NCBI GenBank assembly: GCA_948687865.1
Contig: CAPQQE010000043.1
Location: forward strand, 1 to 10,218
Direction: 5' to 3'
DNA: 10,218 nt
Origin: an uncultured Bacilli bacterium
GTDB lineage: Bacteria > Bacillota_I > Bacilli_A > RF39 > UBA660
Part shown: piece by piece, positions 1-6,518 of the stretch
How positions within the stretch are numbered: position 1 is the first letter of the stretch
Layout of the letters: each line of letters begins with the position of its first letter
Program-made: the position numbers and the translations under genes
The notes under the pieces: generated by a model
Database searches by the model: none
What the model saw: only the letters and a program-made list of their open reading frames with translations
What the model was told of the DNA's origin: nothing

Positions 1-197
1 CCTGTTATTCCTGCTGGACCTGTTGGACCTGTTGGGCCTACTACTTCAATTGAAAGTCCGGCTGGGCCTGCTGGACCTGTTGGACCTGTTGGACCTGTTG
101 GACCTGTTGCTCCTGTTGGTCCAAAACATGGTCTGCAACATCTTTTGTTCCTCTCTATCATCTGCATTATTTTCTCATCATTATTACAACTATTCAT
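1..197 (-). CDS. Collagen-like (Gly-X-Thr) surface/exosporium protein, 5' part
   Basis: This is the start of a gene that continues past the left edge. It begins at an ATG (195-197) preceded by a strong AGGAGGG site (202-208). The first 25 or so residues are polar and carry four cysteines (one near the start, then a CCRPC cluster). After them come [15 protein letters not shown] repeats, a short non-collagen break (about LSIEVV) and more [10 protein letters not shown] repeats. No signal peptide is visible. Gly-X-Thr collagen repeats of this kind are typical of BclA-like filaments on the exosporium of Bacillus and Clostridium spores and of some other surface proteins. The N-terminus does not match the B. 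anthracis BclA targeting leader, so the way it attaches is unknown. The neighbouring Cna-B-like genes support a surface or spore-coat role. The C-terminal domain, which would settle the family, is outside the window. Confidence 0.8.
   Translation of the reverse strand, partial: MNSCNNDEKIMQMIERNKRCCRPCFGPTGATGPTGPTGPTGPAGPAGLSIEVVGPTGPTGPAGIT
73..117 (-). repeat. 9-bp tandem repeat encoding Gly-Pro-Thr
   Basis: Four perfect copies of GGACCTGTT (plus-strand reading) stand at 73-108, followed by a one-base variant at 109-117. On the coding strand each unit encodes one collagen triplet. Near-identical codons in tandem are prone to replication slippage, so the number of triplets may vary between strains. 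Confidence 0.85.
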
Positions 198-214
198 ATT
201 TCCCTCCTTTACTA

Positions 215-223
215 TATCTTATG
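215..223 (-). promoter_or_regulatory. Possible sporulation (SigE/SigK-type) -10 element of the collagen-like gene
   Basis: The coding strand reads CATAAGATA, which fits the CATANNNTA -10 consensus of mother-cell sigma factors. An AC dinucleotide lies 14 nt upstream. The element sits only 17 nt before the ATG, so the transcript leader would be very short. In AT-rich DNA a chance match is possible, so this is tentative. Confidence 0.3.
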
Positions 224-301
224 AACTTAATATATTTGTAAATAATACATAATAACTATAGTTCATTTAAAGACATTATTTTTTGTTAACTATTAATAGT
301 T

Positions 302-847
302 CTATTCAGATAGTGTAAGACTTCCATCAGCAATTGGTAATCCTTCATAATTAGCATCAGTTAAATTTATTTTCCTTTCTGGCGCCATAGGATTTGCAAT
401 TTCTACAGTTTTAGTATCAGAATCAAGAGTTGTATTTTGTAAAGCATCACTAAAAGTATGTTCTCCATCTGAAGCTGTTTGTTTGAAGTAAACTACAGGT
501 GCACCTTCCTCAGCTGAAAATGTAACTGAATTAAATACAGCATTACCGTCTGCATCAGAAGTTATTATTTCACCATAAGTATTGCCATCTGCATCACATC
601 TATAAAAAGTAGCGCCTTCAATAGGTATTCCAATATCAGTACCTTCATCAGTAACATGTAAAGTTAGTGTACCTGTTGCACCTATTGTAAAACTATAACT
701 ATTAACATCCTCTGTGATTTCTTGATCAGCAGGATTTATTGTTGAATCATCATAACCTAAAACTGATGCTGTTACAGAATATGTTCCATTAGAAAGTTCT
801 TTACTACCTTTCCCATTAGTTATAGGAATCACGTGTTCTACTGCCAT
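302..847 (-). CDS. Cna-B/prealbumin-like protein with conserved C-terminal tail, possible spore-surface component
   Basis: A 181-residue acidic protein without signal peptide or membrane segment. Residues about 20-56 look like a short beta-rich module (NGTYSVTASVLGYDD). Residues about 58-150 resemble a Cna-B/SpaA-like prealbumin fold: GTLTLHVTD, then IPIEGATFYRCDADG, then TSDADGNAVFNSV, which is the usual 'parameter, then T-D-x-G-x-A-x-F' layout. The last 23 residues (159-181, nt 305-373) carry LTDANYEGLPIADG, a motif shared with the end of the upstream gene product. The ATG (845-847) overlaps the end of that gene by 10 nt and has AGGAG at 858-862, so the two are translationally coupled. The gene looks richer in G and C than its neighbours. 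Cytoplasmic synthesis with Ig-like folds and a collagen-like neighbour fits a protein assembled onto the spore from the mother cell, but this is inference. Confidence 0.6.
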   Translation of the reverse strand: MAVEHVIPITNGKGSKELSNGTYSVTASVLGYDDSTINPADQEITEDVNSYSFTIGATGTLTLHVTDEGTDIGIPIEGATFYRCDADGNTYGEIITSDADGNAVFNSVTFSAEEGAPVVYFKQTASDGEHTFSDALQNTTLDSDTKTVEIANPMAPERKINLTDANYEGLPIADGSLTLSE

Positions 848-1203
848 AATATTATTTCTCCTTTCTTTATAGGCAGACCTTTATAATTTTTGTCTGTCAG
901 TTTTACTTTAATTGGATGATTAAAACTTTCTGGACATTTATTAAATAATATTAATACCCTATTACAGTAATTTTTACTTATTAAAATAGTGGTACATATT
1001 TTATTTGGAACTATGTACTTATTTGGTACTACCTTTATTTTATAAATTCCATAATAGGTAGGTTTGAAATGAACCACTCCATTTTCATTTGTATAATTAT
1101 CACATATTAATTCATTTTTACAATTATATATAAATACATGATATTTACATATATCAATACTATTACATAATGCACATTTTATTATCAATTCTTTAATATC
1201 CAT
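838..1203 (-). CDS. Small Cys-rich Cna-B-like protein with the same C-terminal tail
   Basis: A 121-residue protein with eight cysteines. The middle part (about residues 22-65) has a prealbumin-like pattern: VFIYNCKNELICDNYTNENG followed by VVHFKPTYYGIYKIKVVPN, comparable to the 'T-x-x-N-G-x-V-x-F ... G-x-Y-x-I' core of Cna-B domains. The final 23 residues (99-121, nt 841-909) contain LTDKNYKGLPIKKG and match 12 of 23 positions of the tail of the next gene product. The start at 1201-1203 has GGAGTG at 1211-1216, 7 nt away. No signal peptide is seen. The KKGE codons of the tail also form the ribosome binding site of the next gene. High Cys content and small size are common in spore coat proteins. 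Function is not recognised with certainty. Confidence 0.6.
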   Translation of the reverse strand: MDIKELIIKCALCNSIDICKYHVFIYNCKNELICDNYTNENGVVHFKPTYYGIYKIKVVPNKYIVPNKICTTILISKNYCNRVLILFNKCPESFNHPIKVKLTDKNYKGLPIKKGEIILWQ

Positions 1204-1229
1204 ATAATATCACTCCAATCATTTCACTA

Positions 1230-1238
1230 TAATTTATG
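1230..1238 (-). promoter_or_regulatory. Possible sporulation (SigE/SigK-type) -10 element of the two-gene operon
   Basis: The coding strand reads CATAAATTA, again matching CATANNNTA, 26 nt before the ATG. This spacing suits a promoter. I see no convincing -35 match (no AC at the expected distance; an ATA lies 12 nt upstream). Support comes mainly from the same element occurring upstream of the collagen-like gene. Confidence 0.35.
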
Positions 1239-1290
1239 CACGCAAATAATTATTGGAAATTAATTTAACCATTTTAAGTATCATTAATTA

Positions 1291-1312
1291 AAAAAAGACA
1301 TTATTTAATGTC
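1291..1312 (-). terminator. Intrinsic terminator of the GNAT/membrane-protein operon
   Basis: On the minus strand a perfect 7-bp stem (GACATTA / TAATGTC, 1297-1312, loop of two or more bases) is followed at once by six T (1291-1296). The stop codon of the upstream gene (1301-1303) lies inside the stem. It separates that operon from the surface-protein operon to the left. Confidence 0.65.
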
Positions 1313-2482
1313 CTTATCGTATTGAATATCAGATATTTCATATTTTTTATGAGTTTTAACAAATGATAATATTTTATTAGTTATATATCCAAGTACTGCT
1401 AAAATAACAAAATAATATACACCCCAAATATCAAATGTAGGTTTTGATTTATTAAATAATCCTAAAACTGATGCACCTGCACTCATTGATGTAACTATAG
1501 CTAAGTTATTTATTGAATTATCTGTAACATCAGATTTAACACTATTTATTGTTGATTTAGTTGAGTTTACATAAGTTTGCGTCATATCCCATAGATACTG
1601 TATATAACTTAATGTATCTCTTAAAGTTTCATATCTATATCCTGAAATGGATAAAAATTCTGTTAATTCAGGATCATTTTTTGCAATTTTTTCTCTAGTT
1701 GAAATATAACAACTCATTTGGTTAATTCTTCCATCAATTAAATTTATTGTTTTTGAGTATCCATCTAATTTTGTCATGAAATTAACAATTTCTGATCCTT
1801 TTACATTTATCTTAGATTCTATATCATCTATCTTTTCCCATATTATTCTATGTATATTTAAATATCTATGAAGCTGACCTTTAAATTCTCTAATAAATAC
1901 TTGTTCTTCTAAATATCTTTGTATTATTTCTCCAGAATTTTTCTTATCATTTATAAAATAGTATTTATCTCCTCTTATAACATCATATTTTTCATTATTA
2001 AATTCATGATATTTTTGATTATCAGTTTTAGCTAATAAATTTATTAAGTCATCCCTTTTAGCATTATCTACTATTACAAAATATGGATAAACCGTTTCTA
2101 TATTAGCAAGTTCTTTAGGAACTGGTGCACCTAAACTAAATAAATATCCAAATGCTGGAGATAATCTACTTTCATAGTAATCTTGTAATTTGTCAATATC
2201 TGAAAATAATGTATCTTCACTTACATCACTACTATTTAATACTATTAATCCATCCTCAAACACCTTTACTACTATGTTTCTTGCTGTTGTAAACTCTATA
2301 TACTCTTGGCCTGATACACCATATTCTACTTTACCAATTTCCAAATTTTTTCTATATTCTATTAATTTTTCTTCATCTAAATTAAGTTTAGATTTGGCAT
2401 ATCTTAAAAAATCATATATTTCTGTTAATTGTAACATAGTTCTTTGAAACCAACCACCTATAGATATATTAGTTATTTTCAT
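1301..2482 (-). CDS. Unrecognised 393 aa protein with C-terminal membrane hairpin
   Basis: I do not recognise a family by sequence. The N-terminal half (about 1-180) has mixed alpha/beta character (for example ARNIVVKVFEDGLIVLNSS and ETVYPYFVIVDN). About 185-320 is charged and helical, likely coiled coil, with an RYLNIHRIIWEKIDDIESK stretch and repeated aromatic residues. Two hydrophobic segments follow at about 326-343 and 352-374, then a short charged tail. Soluble N-domain, long helices and two C-terminal membrane helices recall the layout of CorA-like or RMND1/DUF155-like proteins, but there is no GMN motif, so this is only architectural. The ATG follows the acetyltransferase stop by 4 nt, and its ribosome binding site (GGAGGA) lies in the last codons of that gene, so the two are co-expressed. 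A terminator overlaps its stop. Confidence 0.75.
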   Translation of the reverse strand: MKITNISIGGWFQRTMLQLTEIYDFLRYAKSKLNLDEEKLIEYRKNLEIGKVEYGVSGQEYIEFTTARNIVVKVFEDGLIVLNSSDVSEDTLFSDIDKLQDYYESRLSPAFGYLFSLGAPVPKELANIETVYPYFVIVDNAKRDDLINLLAKTDNQKYHEFNNEKYDVIRGDKYYFINDKKNSGEIIQRYLEEQVFIREFKGQLHRYLNIHRIIWEKIDDIESKINVKGSEIVNFMTKLDGYSKTINLIDGRINQMSCYISTREKIAKNDPELTEFLSISGYRYETLRDTLSYIQYLWDMTQTYVNSTKSTINSVKSDVTDNSINNLAIVTSMSAGASVLGLFNKSKPTFDIWGVYYFVILAVLGYITNKILSFVKTHKKYEISDIQYDKDIK

Positions 2483-2486
2483 ATAC

Positions 2487-2933
2487 TTAGTCCTCCATTA
2501 TTTCCTTCGAAAAGAATCTAGCATCATCTATATTAAATCCATAATTTTTATAACATGCATGGGCAGGCTGCCTAAAATTATTTGACCATAGTTCAATTTT
2601 TGCACATTTCTTTTCTTTACATATTTTTGTTGTATAATCTAACATTTTAGTTGCTATATTATGTCTTCTATACTCTGGTTTTACGCATACGTGATTTAAT
2701 ATTGCATATGTAGCCATAGGTTTATACATTGTTGGAATTATAGTAATTTTTAGATGAGCTATTACTTCACCATTATACTCTCCAATTACATATATTTGAT
2801 TAGGATCATCTCTTGTATTTTCAAATATATTTTTTGCATACTCTAAATCTGTTTCTTCATTAAAACACTCATTACATAATTTAATTATTCTATCAACATC
2901 ATTTAAATTTGCTATTTTAAAATCTACATTCAT
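2487..2933 (-). CDS. GNAT-family N-acetyltransferase
   Basis: A 148-residue acetyltransferase of the GNAT fold. The acetyl-CoA binding motif A is clear: VCVKPEYRRHNIATKML, with RRHNIA as the Q/R-x-x-G-x-A pyrophosphate loop (residues about 89-94; Asn replaces the usual glycine). The late CYKNYGF (127-133) is the usual motif B tyrosine/GF ending. The substrate is unknown; family members modify small molecules, antibiotics or protein N-termini. The start is placed at the second in-frame ATG (2931-2933) because GGGAGGA (2937-2943) sits just before it and overlaps the earlier ATG at 2943-2945, which itself has no ribosome binding site. It is first in a two-gene operon with the membrane protein that follows 4 nt later. 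Confidence 0.85.
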   Translation of the reverse strand: MNVDFKIANLNDVDRIIKLCNECFNEETDLEYAKNIFENTRDDPNQIYVIGEYNGEVIAHLKITIIPTMYKPMATYAILNHVCVKPEYRRHNIATKMLDYTTKICKEKKCAKIELWSNNFRQPAHACYKNYGFNIDDARFFSKEIMED

Positions 2934-2957
2934 ATTTCCTCCCATTATTATAACTTT

Positions 2958-2987
2958 AGTATAATAAACTCAATAATAGTTTGTCAA
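2958..2987 (-). promoter_or_regulatory. Sigma-A-type promoter of the GNAT operon
   Basis: On the minus strand a perfect TTGACA (2982-2987) is followed after 18 nt by TATACT (2958-2963). The -10 is about 25 nt upstream of the chosen ATG. This is the best vegetative promoter in the window. Confidence 0.75.
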
Positions 2988-3031
2988 TTTTTAGTTAAAA
3001 TACATGTCAATCGTTTGTAAAATACAGTATT

Positions 3032-3057
3032 AAAAAAACTTTATTTTGTAAAGTTTT
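3032..3057 (-). terminator. Intrinsic terminator of the GH25 lysozyme gene
   Basis: On the minus strand a perfect 9-bp stem AAAACTTTA / TAAAGTTTT with a 5-nt loop (CAAAA) leads into a run of seven T (3032-3038, partly shared with the stem). It begins at the stop codon of the lysozyme gene. The stem is AT-rich but the shape is classical. Confidence 0.7.
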
Positions 3058-4250
3058 CATTCATACATTATATCAATGTCTACATACCCATTAATACCAT
3101 CAATAATACCATCACTACACTTTTGCCAAATTTTATACTTTCCATCATAATTAGTCTTATTTGTATAATGTGCAAGCCATATATCATGTTTAACTGGTAA
3201 CCATATTTTTTCTAAATAATTTTTACTTCCATATAGCATACCCTTATATCCAGATTTTTCTACTTCCTTAATAAAATTATTAGCCATAGATGTTAATTCA
3301 AAAAAACTTAAATTATATGAATTGTAATCACTAAAATCCTCCCAATCAAATGCTACTGGTAAAGATATATCATAATCTCTTATCTGATTAACTACCCACT
3401 TAGCATCATTTATTGCTTCTTTTTTATTTGAGGCATAGGAATAAAAGTATATACCAGCATCAATTCCATATTTATTTGCATTTTCAATGTTTTGTTTAAA
3501 TTTACTATCTAAATAATATTCTTTACCTGTTCCTTTTTGACTACCTACCCTTATTATTATAAATTCTACTCCTGCTTTTTTTAATTTTTCAAAATTTATA
3601 TCCCCCTGCCATACAGATACATCAATTCCTATTTTTGTATTTTCACTTTTATGTTCCTTTACAACATCACTAAAATATGTATAGGTTTTCTTACTTGTAG
3701 ATGAATTTGATTTAGGTTCATATACTTTTAATATAAATTTTTTCTCTGTAACATTATTACTTGAATCAGTTGCTCTAAATAATAATGGATAATTATCTTC
3801 TATATTTAAATTGTATTCTCCTATTATCTCACATTTTGGATTACTATCATAATTATCTCCACAAAGTATTCTATCTAAAAGGTTATCATCACTACCTTTT
3901 TTTACTGAATAAGTATCATCTAACCAAATAACAGGCGCAACAGTATCAACTACCTCTATTTCATAATTATAGGTAATTTTAATATTATCATTATTTATGA
4001 AATCAAATTTAACTATCTTCTTACCAAGTTTATTTGAATCAATTACATAATCATTTATTATTTTTCCATTTATACTATTTATATAATCAGATACTCTTTT
4101 AGTATCATTAAATTCTAATGTCATATTATCTACTAAATCTACTTCAACTTTTGCATATTTTATTCTTAAATAGTTTATAGTTTTGAATAATATAAATGAA
4201 AATAATATAAACAATATTAAAATTAATATTAATTTTCTAACCTTTTTCAT
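3057..4250 (-). CDS. Membrane-anchored GH25 lysozyme with Ig-like repeats
   Basis: A 397-residue peptidoglycan hydrolase (N-acetylmuramidase type). Residues 1-6 are basic and 7-24 form a single hydrophobic segment without an evident cleavage site, so it is probably a signal anchor. Residues about 35-102 and 103-178 look like two extracellular Ig/HYR-like modules (DTVAPVIWLDD ... RATDSSNNVTEKKFILKV). After a Ser/Thr/Lys linker the GH25 domain spans about 205-397: GIDVSVWQGDI with Asp210, VAFDWED with Asp302 and Glu304 as the catalytic DxE pair, YGSKNYL, and the closing IWQ ... GYVDID. All key residues are present. The start has GGGAG at 4257-4261. It is a single-gene unit with its own terminator. 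A role in cell-wall remodelling is likely; a phage lysin is unlikely, given the anchor and no phage neighbours. Confidence 0.92.
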   Translation of the reverse strand: MKKVRKLILILILFILFSFILFKTINYLRIKYAKVEVDLVDNMTLEFNDTKRVSDYINSINGKIINDYVIDSNKLGKKIVKFDFINNDNIKITYNYEIEVVDTVAPVIWLDDTYSVKKGSDDNLLDRILCGDNYDSNPKCEIIGEYNLNIEDNYPLLFRATDSSNNVTEKKFILKVYEPKSNSSTSKKTYTYFSDVVKEHKSENTKIGIDVSVWQGDINFEKLKKAGVEFIIIRVGSQKGTGKEYYLDSKFKQNIENANKYGIDAGIYFYSYASNKKEAINDAKWVVNQIRDYDISLPVAFDWEDFSDYNSYNLSFFELTSMANNFIKEVEKSGYKGMLYGSKNYLEKIWLPVKHDIWLAHYTNKTNYDGKYKIWQKCSDGIIDGINGYVDIDIMYE

Positions 4251-4266
4251 AATTATCTCCCAATGT

Positions 4267-4292
4267 AAGCATAAAGTTTAGTTATTATGCTT
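4267..4292 (-). promoter_or_regulatory. Hairpin in the leader of the GH25 lysozyme gene
   Basis: A perfect 8-bp inverted repeat AAGCATAA / TTATGCTT with a 10-nt loop lies between the proposed -10 and the ribosome binding site. It is not followed by a T tract, so it is not a terminator. It could be an operator or a leader RNA stem that stabilises the transcript or affects translation. Confidence 0.45.
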
Positions 4293-4309
4293 TCCTACTA
4301 ACTATACCT

Positions 4310-4338
4310 ATTATAATATATTTAATAAAATTTTAGAA
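4310..4338 (-). promoter_or_regulatory. Probable promoter of the GH25 lysozyme gene
   Basis: A perfect TATAAT (4310-4315, minus strand) stands 17 nt from a poor -35 (TTCTAA, 4333-4338). It is placed sensibly upstream of the leader hairpin and the ATG, but the -35 matches only three consensus bases. Confidence 0.35.
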
Positions 4339-4403
4339 TATAATTAACAAAAAAATTAACTACAATTAAAAAACTTTATTATCAGAACATTTATAATTTT
4401 CAT

Positions 4404-5271
4404 TCATGATAGTTTATTAAGTAATGATAATTCTTTTATTTTAATATTATTATTTTTCCCACTTCCTAATTCAATATCTGGTTTTACTGTTTTTCCATGA
4501 AAATCACTACCGCCACTAATTAATAAATTATATTTATTTGCTATTTCTAAATAATATTTCATTTCTTCTATTGAATGACTTGAGTGATATACTTCAATCC
4601 CCTTTAGCCCACAACTAATCATATCTTTTAATAATATTAGAAATTTTTTTTCTTCTAGTTCTAATGATTTTGGATGAGCCAAAACTGGAATACCATTACT
4701 ACTAGTTATTAATTCTATACATTCTTTATAGTATAATCCTTTACTATTTTGTCTTGTTTTATTATGGGCTTCTATTAAATATTTATCAAAGGCATCTTGT
4801 ACTGTACTAGCATAACCATATTTAACACAAAGTTTTGCTAAATCAGGACGCCCTAAATTATGATTAGCATTAACAAGATTTTTTATATCGTCATATCTAA
4901 ATGTAATCCCATAATCTCTCTTTATTTGTTCCATGATTGATAAAACTGAATTTATACTATTATCTTTTAAGTCACTCATTTTTTTATTCAAAGATTCATT
5001 AGTTAAGTCAATACCATATCCTAAAATATGCATTCTTCCCTTATTTACTTTTGCAGTTAATTCAATACCATTAATTATTTTTATTCCACTATTTAAAATG
5101 AAATCAGAATTCCTATCAACTACTTTAATTCCTTCGATTGTATCATGATCAGTAATAGCAAGCACTCCAATATTTTTTATCTATTGCTAATTTAATTAAT
5201 TCTTGCGGTGATAGATCACCATCTGAATAATTTGTATGTGAATGCATATCAATAAATTTACAGTACTTCAT
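4404..5271 (-). pseudogene. PHP-domain phosphoesterase (TrpH/YciV-like), frameshifted near the 5' end
   Basis: The gene starts at an ATG (5269-5271) with AGGAGG at 5280-5285, one base after the MBL stop. Frame one gives MKYCKFIDMHSHTNYSDGD, the first PHP metal motif (HSH), and runs to a premature TGA at 5149-5151 (40 codons). The rest of the protein is in another frame (4404-5165) and starts within VLAITDHDT. Removing one A from the A6 tract (5173-5178) joins the two into a 288-residue protein of normal family length. Its metal ligands would be complete: H10, H12, D17, D41/H42, E70, H81, H199 (LAHP), H229, D256 and H258 (GSDFHG), plus the GRPDLAK motif. TrpH/YciV relatives remove phosphate from 3',5'-nucleotides and trim RNA 5' ends. 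Without repair, the long frame has only an internal GTG (5163-5165) and would lack the HSH motif. This may be a sequencing indel or a true lesion. No convincing terminator hairpin follows. Confidence 0.8.
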
Positions 5272-5272
5272 T

Positions 5273-6037
5273 TTAATTACCTCCTAATATAAGTTCCTTA
5301 CCTTCTTGTGCTACTTCCACATTATTAAAACTTTGTTTTGCTTCATCTAAATATAATTTTTTATCTTCTTCAGGAAAAAAATGTGTTAATAATAGTTTTT
5401 TAACATTTGAACTACTTGCTAATACACCAGCATCATACGCAGTTAAATGAGTATTATTTAATAAATTATGTTTTTTAAGAAAGGAACTCTCACATATTAA
5501 TAAATCAGAGTTTTTACAGAATTCTACTAATTTATCAAAGTTAGTAGTACCAACGTCTGATGTATATACTATTTTAAAATCTTTATTTTGAATTTTTACC
5601 ATATATGATTCTATAGTATGTGATTTATTATCTTGAAAACTTATTTCTAAATCTTGGATATTTAAAACACTATTATTATATATATATAAATATTCAGAAT
5701 AACTTTCATTGTTTGATATTATTGATTTTTTATTAAATCTAAAATCAGTTTTAGGTAAACAAATTTTAATTTTATCATTTATTAAACCTAAATTATGATA
5801 CACATAAGAAGCGTATTGAATAGGTCCAATATCTCCAAAGTGATCATTATGATAATGGGTAATAATTACAGTTAAATTCTTTAAATCATCAGGAAAATTT
5901 AAATATCTTGTTATTCCATTTCCACAATCAAGTAATATTCTTTGATCATTATATTTTATAAGAAACCCAGGACAATTCATATTACCTTTTAAATATGGAG
6001 AGATTGTTCCTAGTGACAAAACTATAATTTTACTCAT
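5273..6037 (-). CDS. MBL-fold metallo-hydrolase, RNase Z-like
   Basis: A 254-residue soluble enzyme of the metallo-beta-lactamase fold. It has the zinc motif THYHNDHFGD (H61, H63, D65, H66), H140, the bridging aspartate D161 (YTSDVG), ESSFL (183-187), HLTA (197-200) and a final ligand at LTHFFP (H219). The HLTA and THFFP pattern is that of the RNase Z/ElaC branch, but it is shorter than RNase Z and I see no flexible exosite arm, so the substrate is uncertain (RNA or a small phosphodiester). The gene overlaps the end of coaD by 8 nt (ATGAGTAA). Its last codons (GGA GGT AAT) provide the ribosome binding site of the PHP gene. It is therefore an integral part of the coaE-coaD operon. Confidence 0.88.
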   Translation of the reverse strand: MSKIIVLSLGTISPYLKGNMNCPGFLIKYNDQRILLDCGNGITRYLNFPDDLKNLTVIITHYHNDHFGDIGPIQYASYVYHNLGLINDKIKICLPKTDFRFNKKSIISNNESYSEYLYIYNNSVLNIQDLEISFQDNKSHTIESYMVKIQNKDFKIVYTSDVGTTNFDKLVEFCKNSDLLICESSFLKKHNLLNNTHLTAYDAGVLASSSNVKKLLLTHFFPEEDKKLYLDEAKQSFNNVEVAQEGKELILGGN

Positions 6038-6518
6038 TTTTAACCCCTTCTATTATTTTTCTTTGAACTAAAGGATCTACATATTTTGAAATATCCTTAT
6101 TTAGATTGAAAACTTCTTTAACCATACTAGATGATACAAATTGATACTCTTTATCTGCAAATAAGCATATTGTGTTTACTTTATTATCAGATATTTCTTT
6201 ATTAATTTGTTGTAATTGAACCTCAAAATCATAATCGCTTAAACTCCTAAGTCCTCTAATTATTGCCTTACATTTATATTTCATAGCAATATCAACAGCA
6301 GCACCACTTCCATATATAACTTTGATATTATTTACATCCTTATATAAATCTTTAATTATTTGAATTCTTTCTTCTAAGGTAAATAATGCAGTCTTTTTTA
6401 AAGGATTTTGCATAACTGAAATTATAACTTCATCAAATAATTCACTTGCTTGCTTTATGATATTCATATGACCCTTAGTAATTGGATCAAAACTTCCTGG
6501 ATATAAAACTCTTGTCAT
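6030..6518 (-). CDS. coaD: Phosphopantetheine adenylyltransferase
   Basis: This enzyme transfers AMP from ATP to 4'-phosphopantetheine, giving dephospho-CoA and pyrophosphate, the fourth step of CoA synthesis. The 162 residues are normal for the family. The nucleotidyltransferase signature YPGSFDPITKGH (6-17, with the TxGH motif), MQNPLKK (36-42), IRGLRSLSDYDFE (87-99) and the ATP-contacting FVSSSMVKE (127-135) are all present. The start overlaps the coaE stop in an ATGA arrangement (4 nt), and the end overlaps the MBL gene by 8 nt. Having coaE directly in front of coaD puts two consecutive pathway enzymes under one promoter. Confidence 0.96.
   Translation of the reverse strand: MTRVLYPGSFDPITKGHMNIIKQASELFDEVIISVMQNPLKKTALFTLEERIQIIKDLYKDVNNIKVIYGSGAAVDIAMKYKCKAIIRGLRSLSDYDFEVQLQQINKEISDNKVNTICLFADKEYQFVSSSMVKEVFNLNKDISKYVDPLVQRKIIEGVKNE

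Noticed and set aside
73..117. CRISPR array
   Set aside because: The repeats are 9 bp, contiguous and in frame, without spacers; they code for collagen triplets.
23..241. Plus-strand leucine-rich open frame (DLLDLLDLL pattern)
   Set aside because: It is the antisense of the Gly-Pro-Thr repeats; the minus strand has a strong ribosome binding site and a recognisable collagen-like product.
269..281. Second copy of the 13-bp string AAAGACATTATTT (also at 1294-1306)
   Set aside because: At 1294 it is part of a terminator stem, but at 269 the pairing arm is missing, so it is probably chance similarity in AT-rich DNA.
288..301. Palindrome AACTATTAATAGTT after the 181 aa protein gene as terminator
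   Set aside because: The possible stem is only five AT-rich pairs and no T run follows on the minus strand.
2190..2447. Plus-strand open frame of 85 codons
   Set aside because: It lies fully inside the 393 aa minus-strand gene, has no motif and is explained by AT-rich antisense.
2934..2945. Earlier ATG start for the GNAT gene
   Set aside because: That ATG overlaps the GGGAGGA site serving the next ATG and has no ribosome binding site of its own.
4340..4403. Terminator for the coaE-PHP operon
   Set aside because: There is a T6 run, but only a 4-bp TTAT/ATAA stem could be drawn before it, too weak to call.
4933..5148. Plus-strand open frame of 71 codons
   Set aside because: It is antisense to the PHP gene, whose minus-strand motifs are clear.
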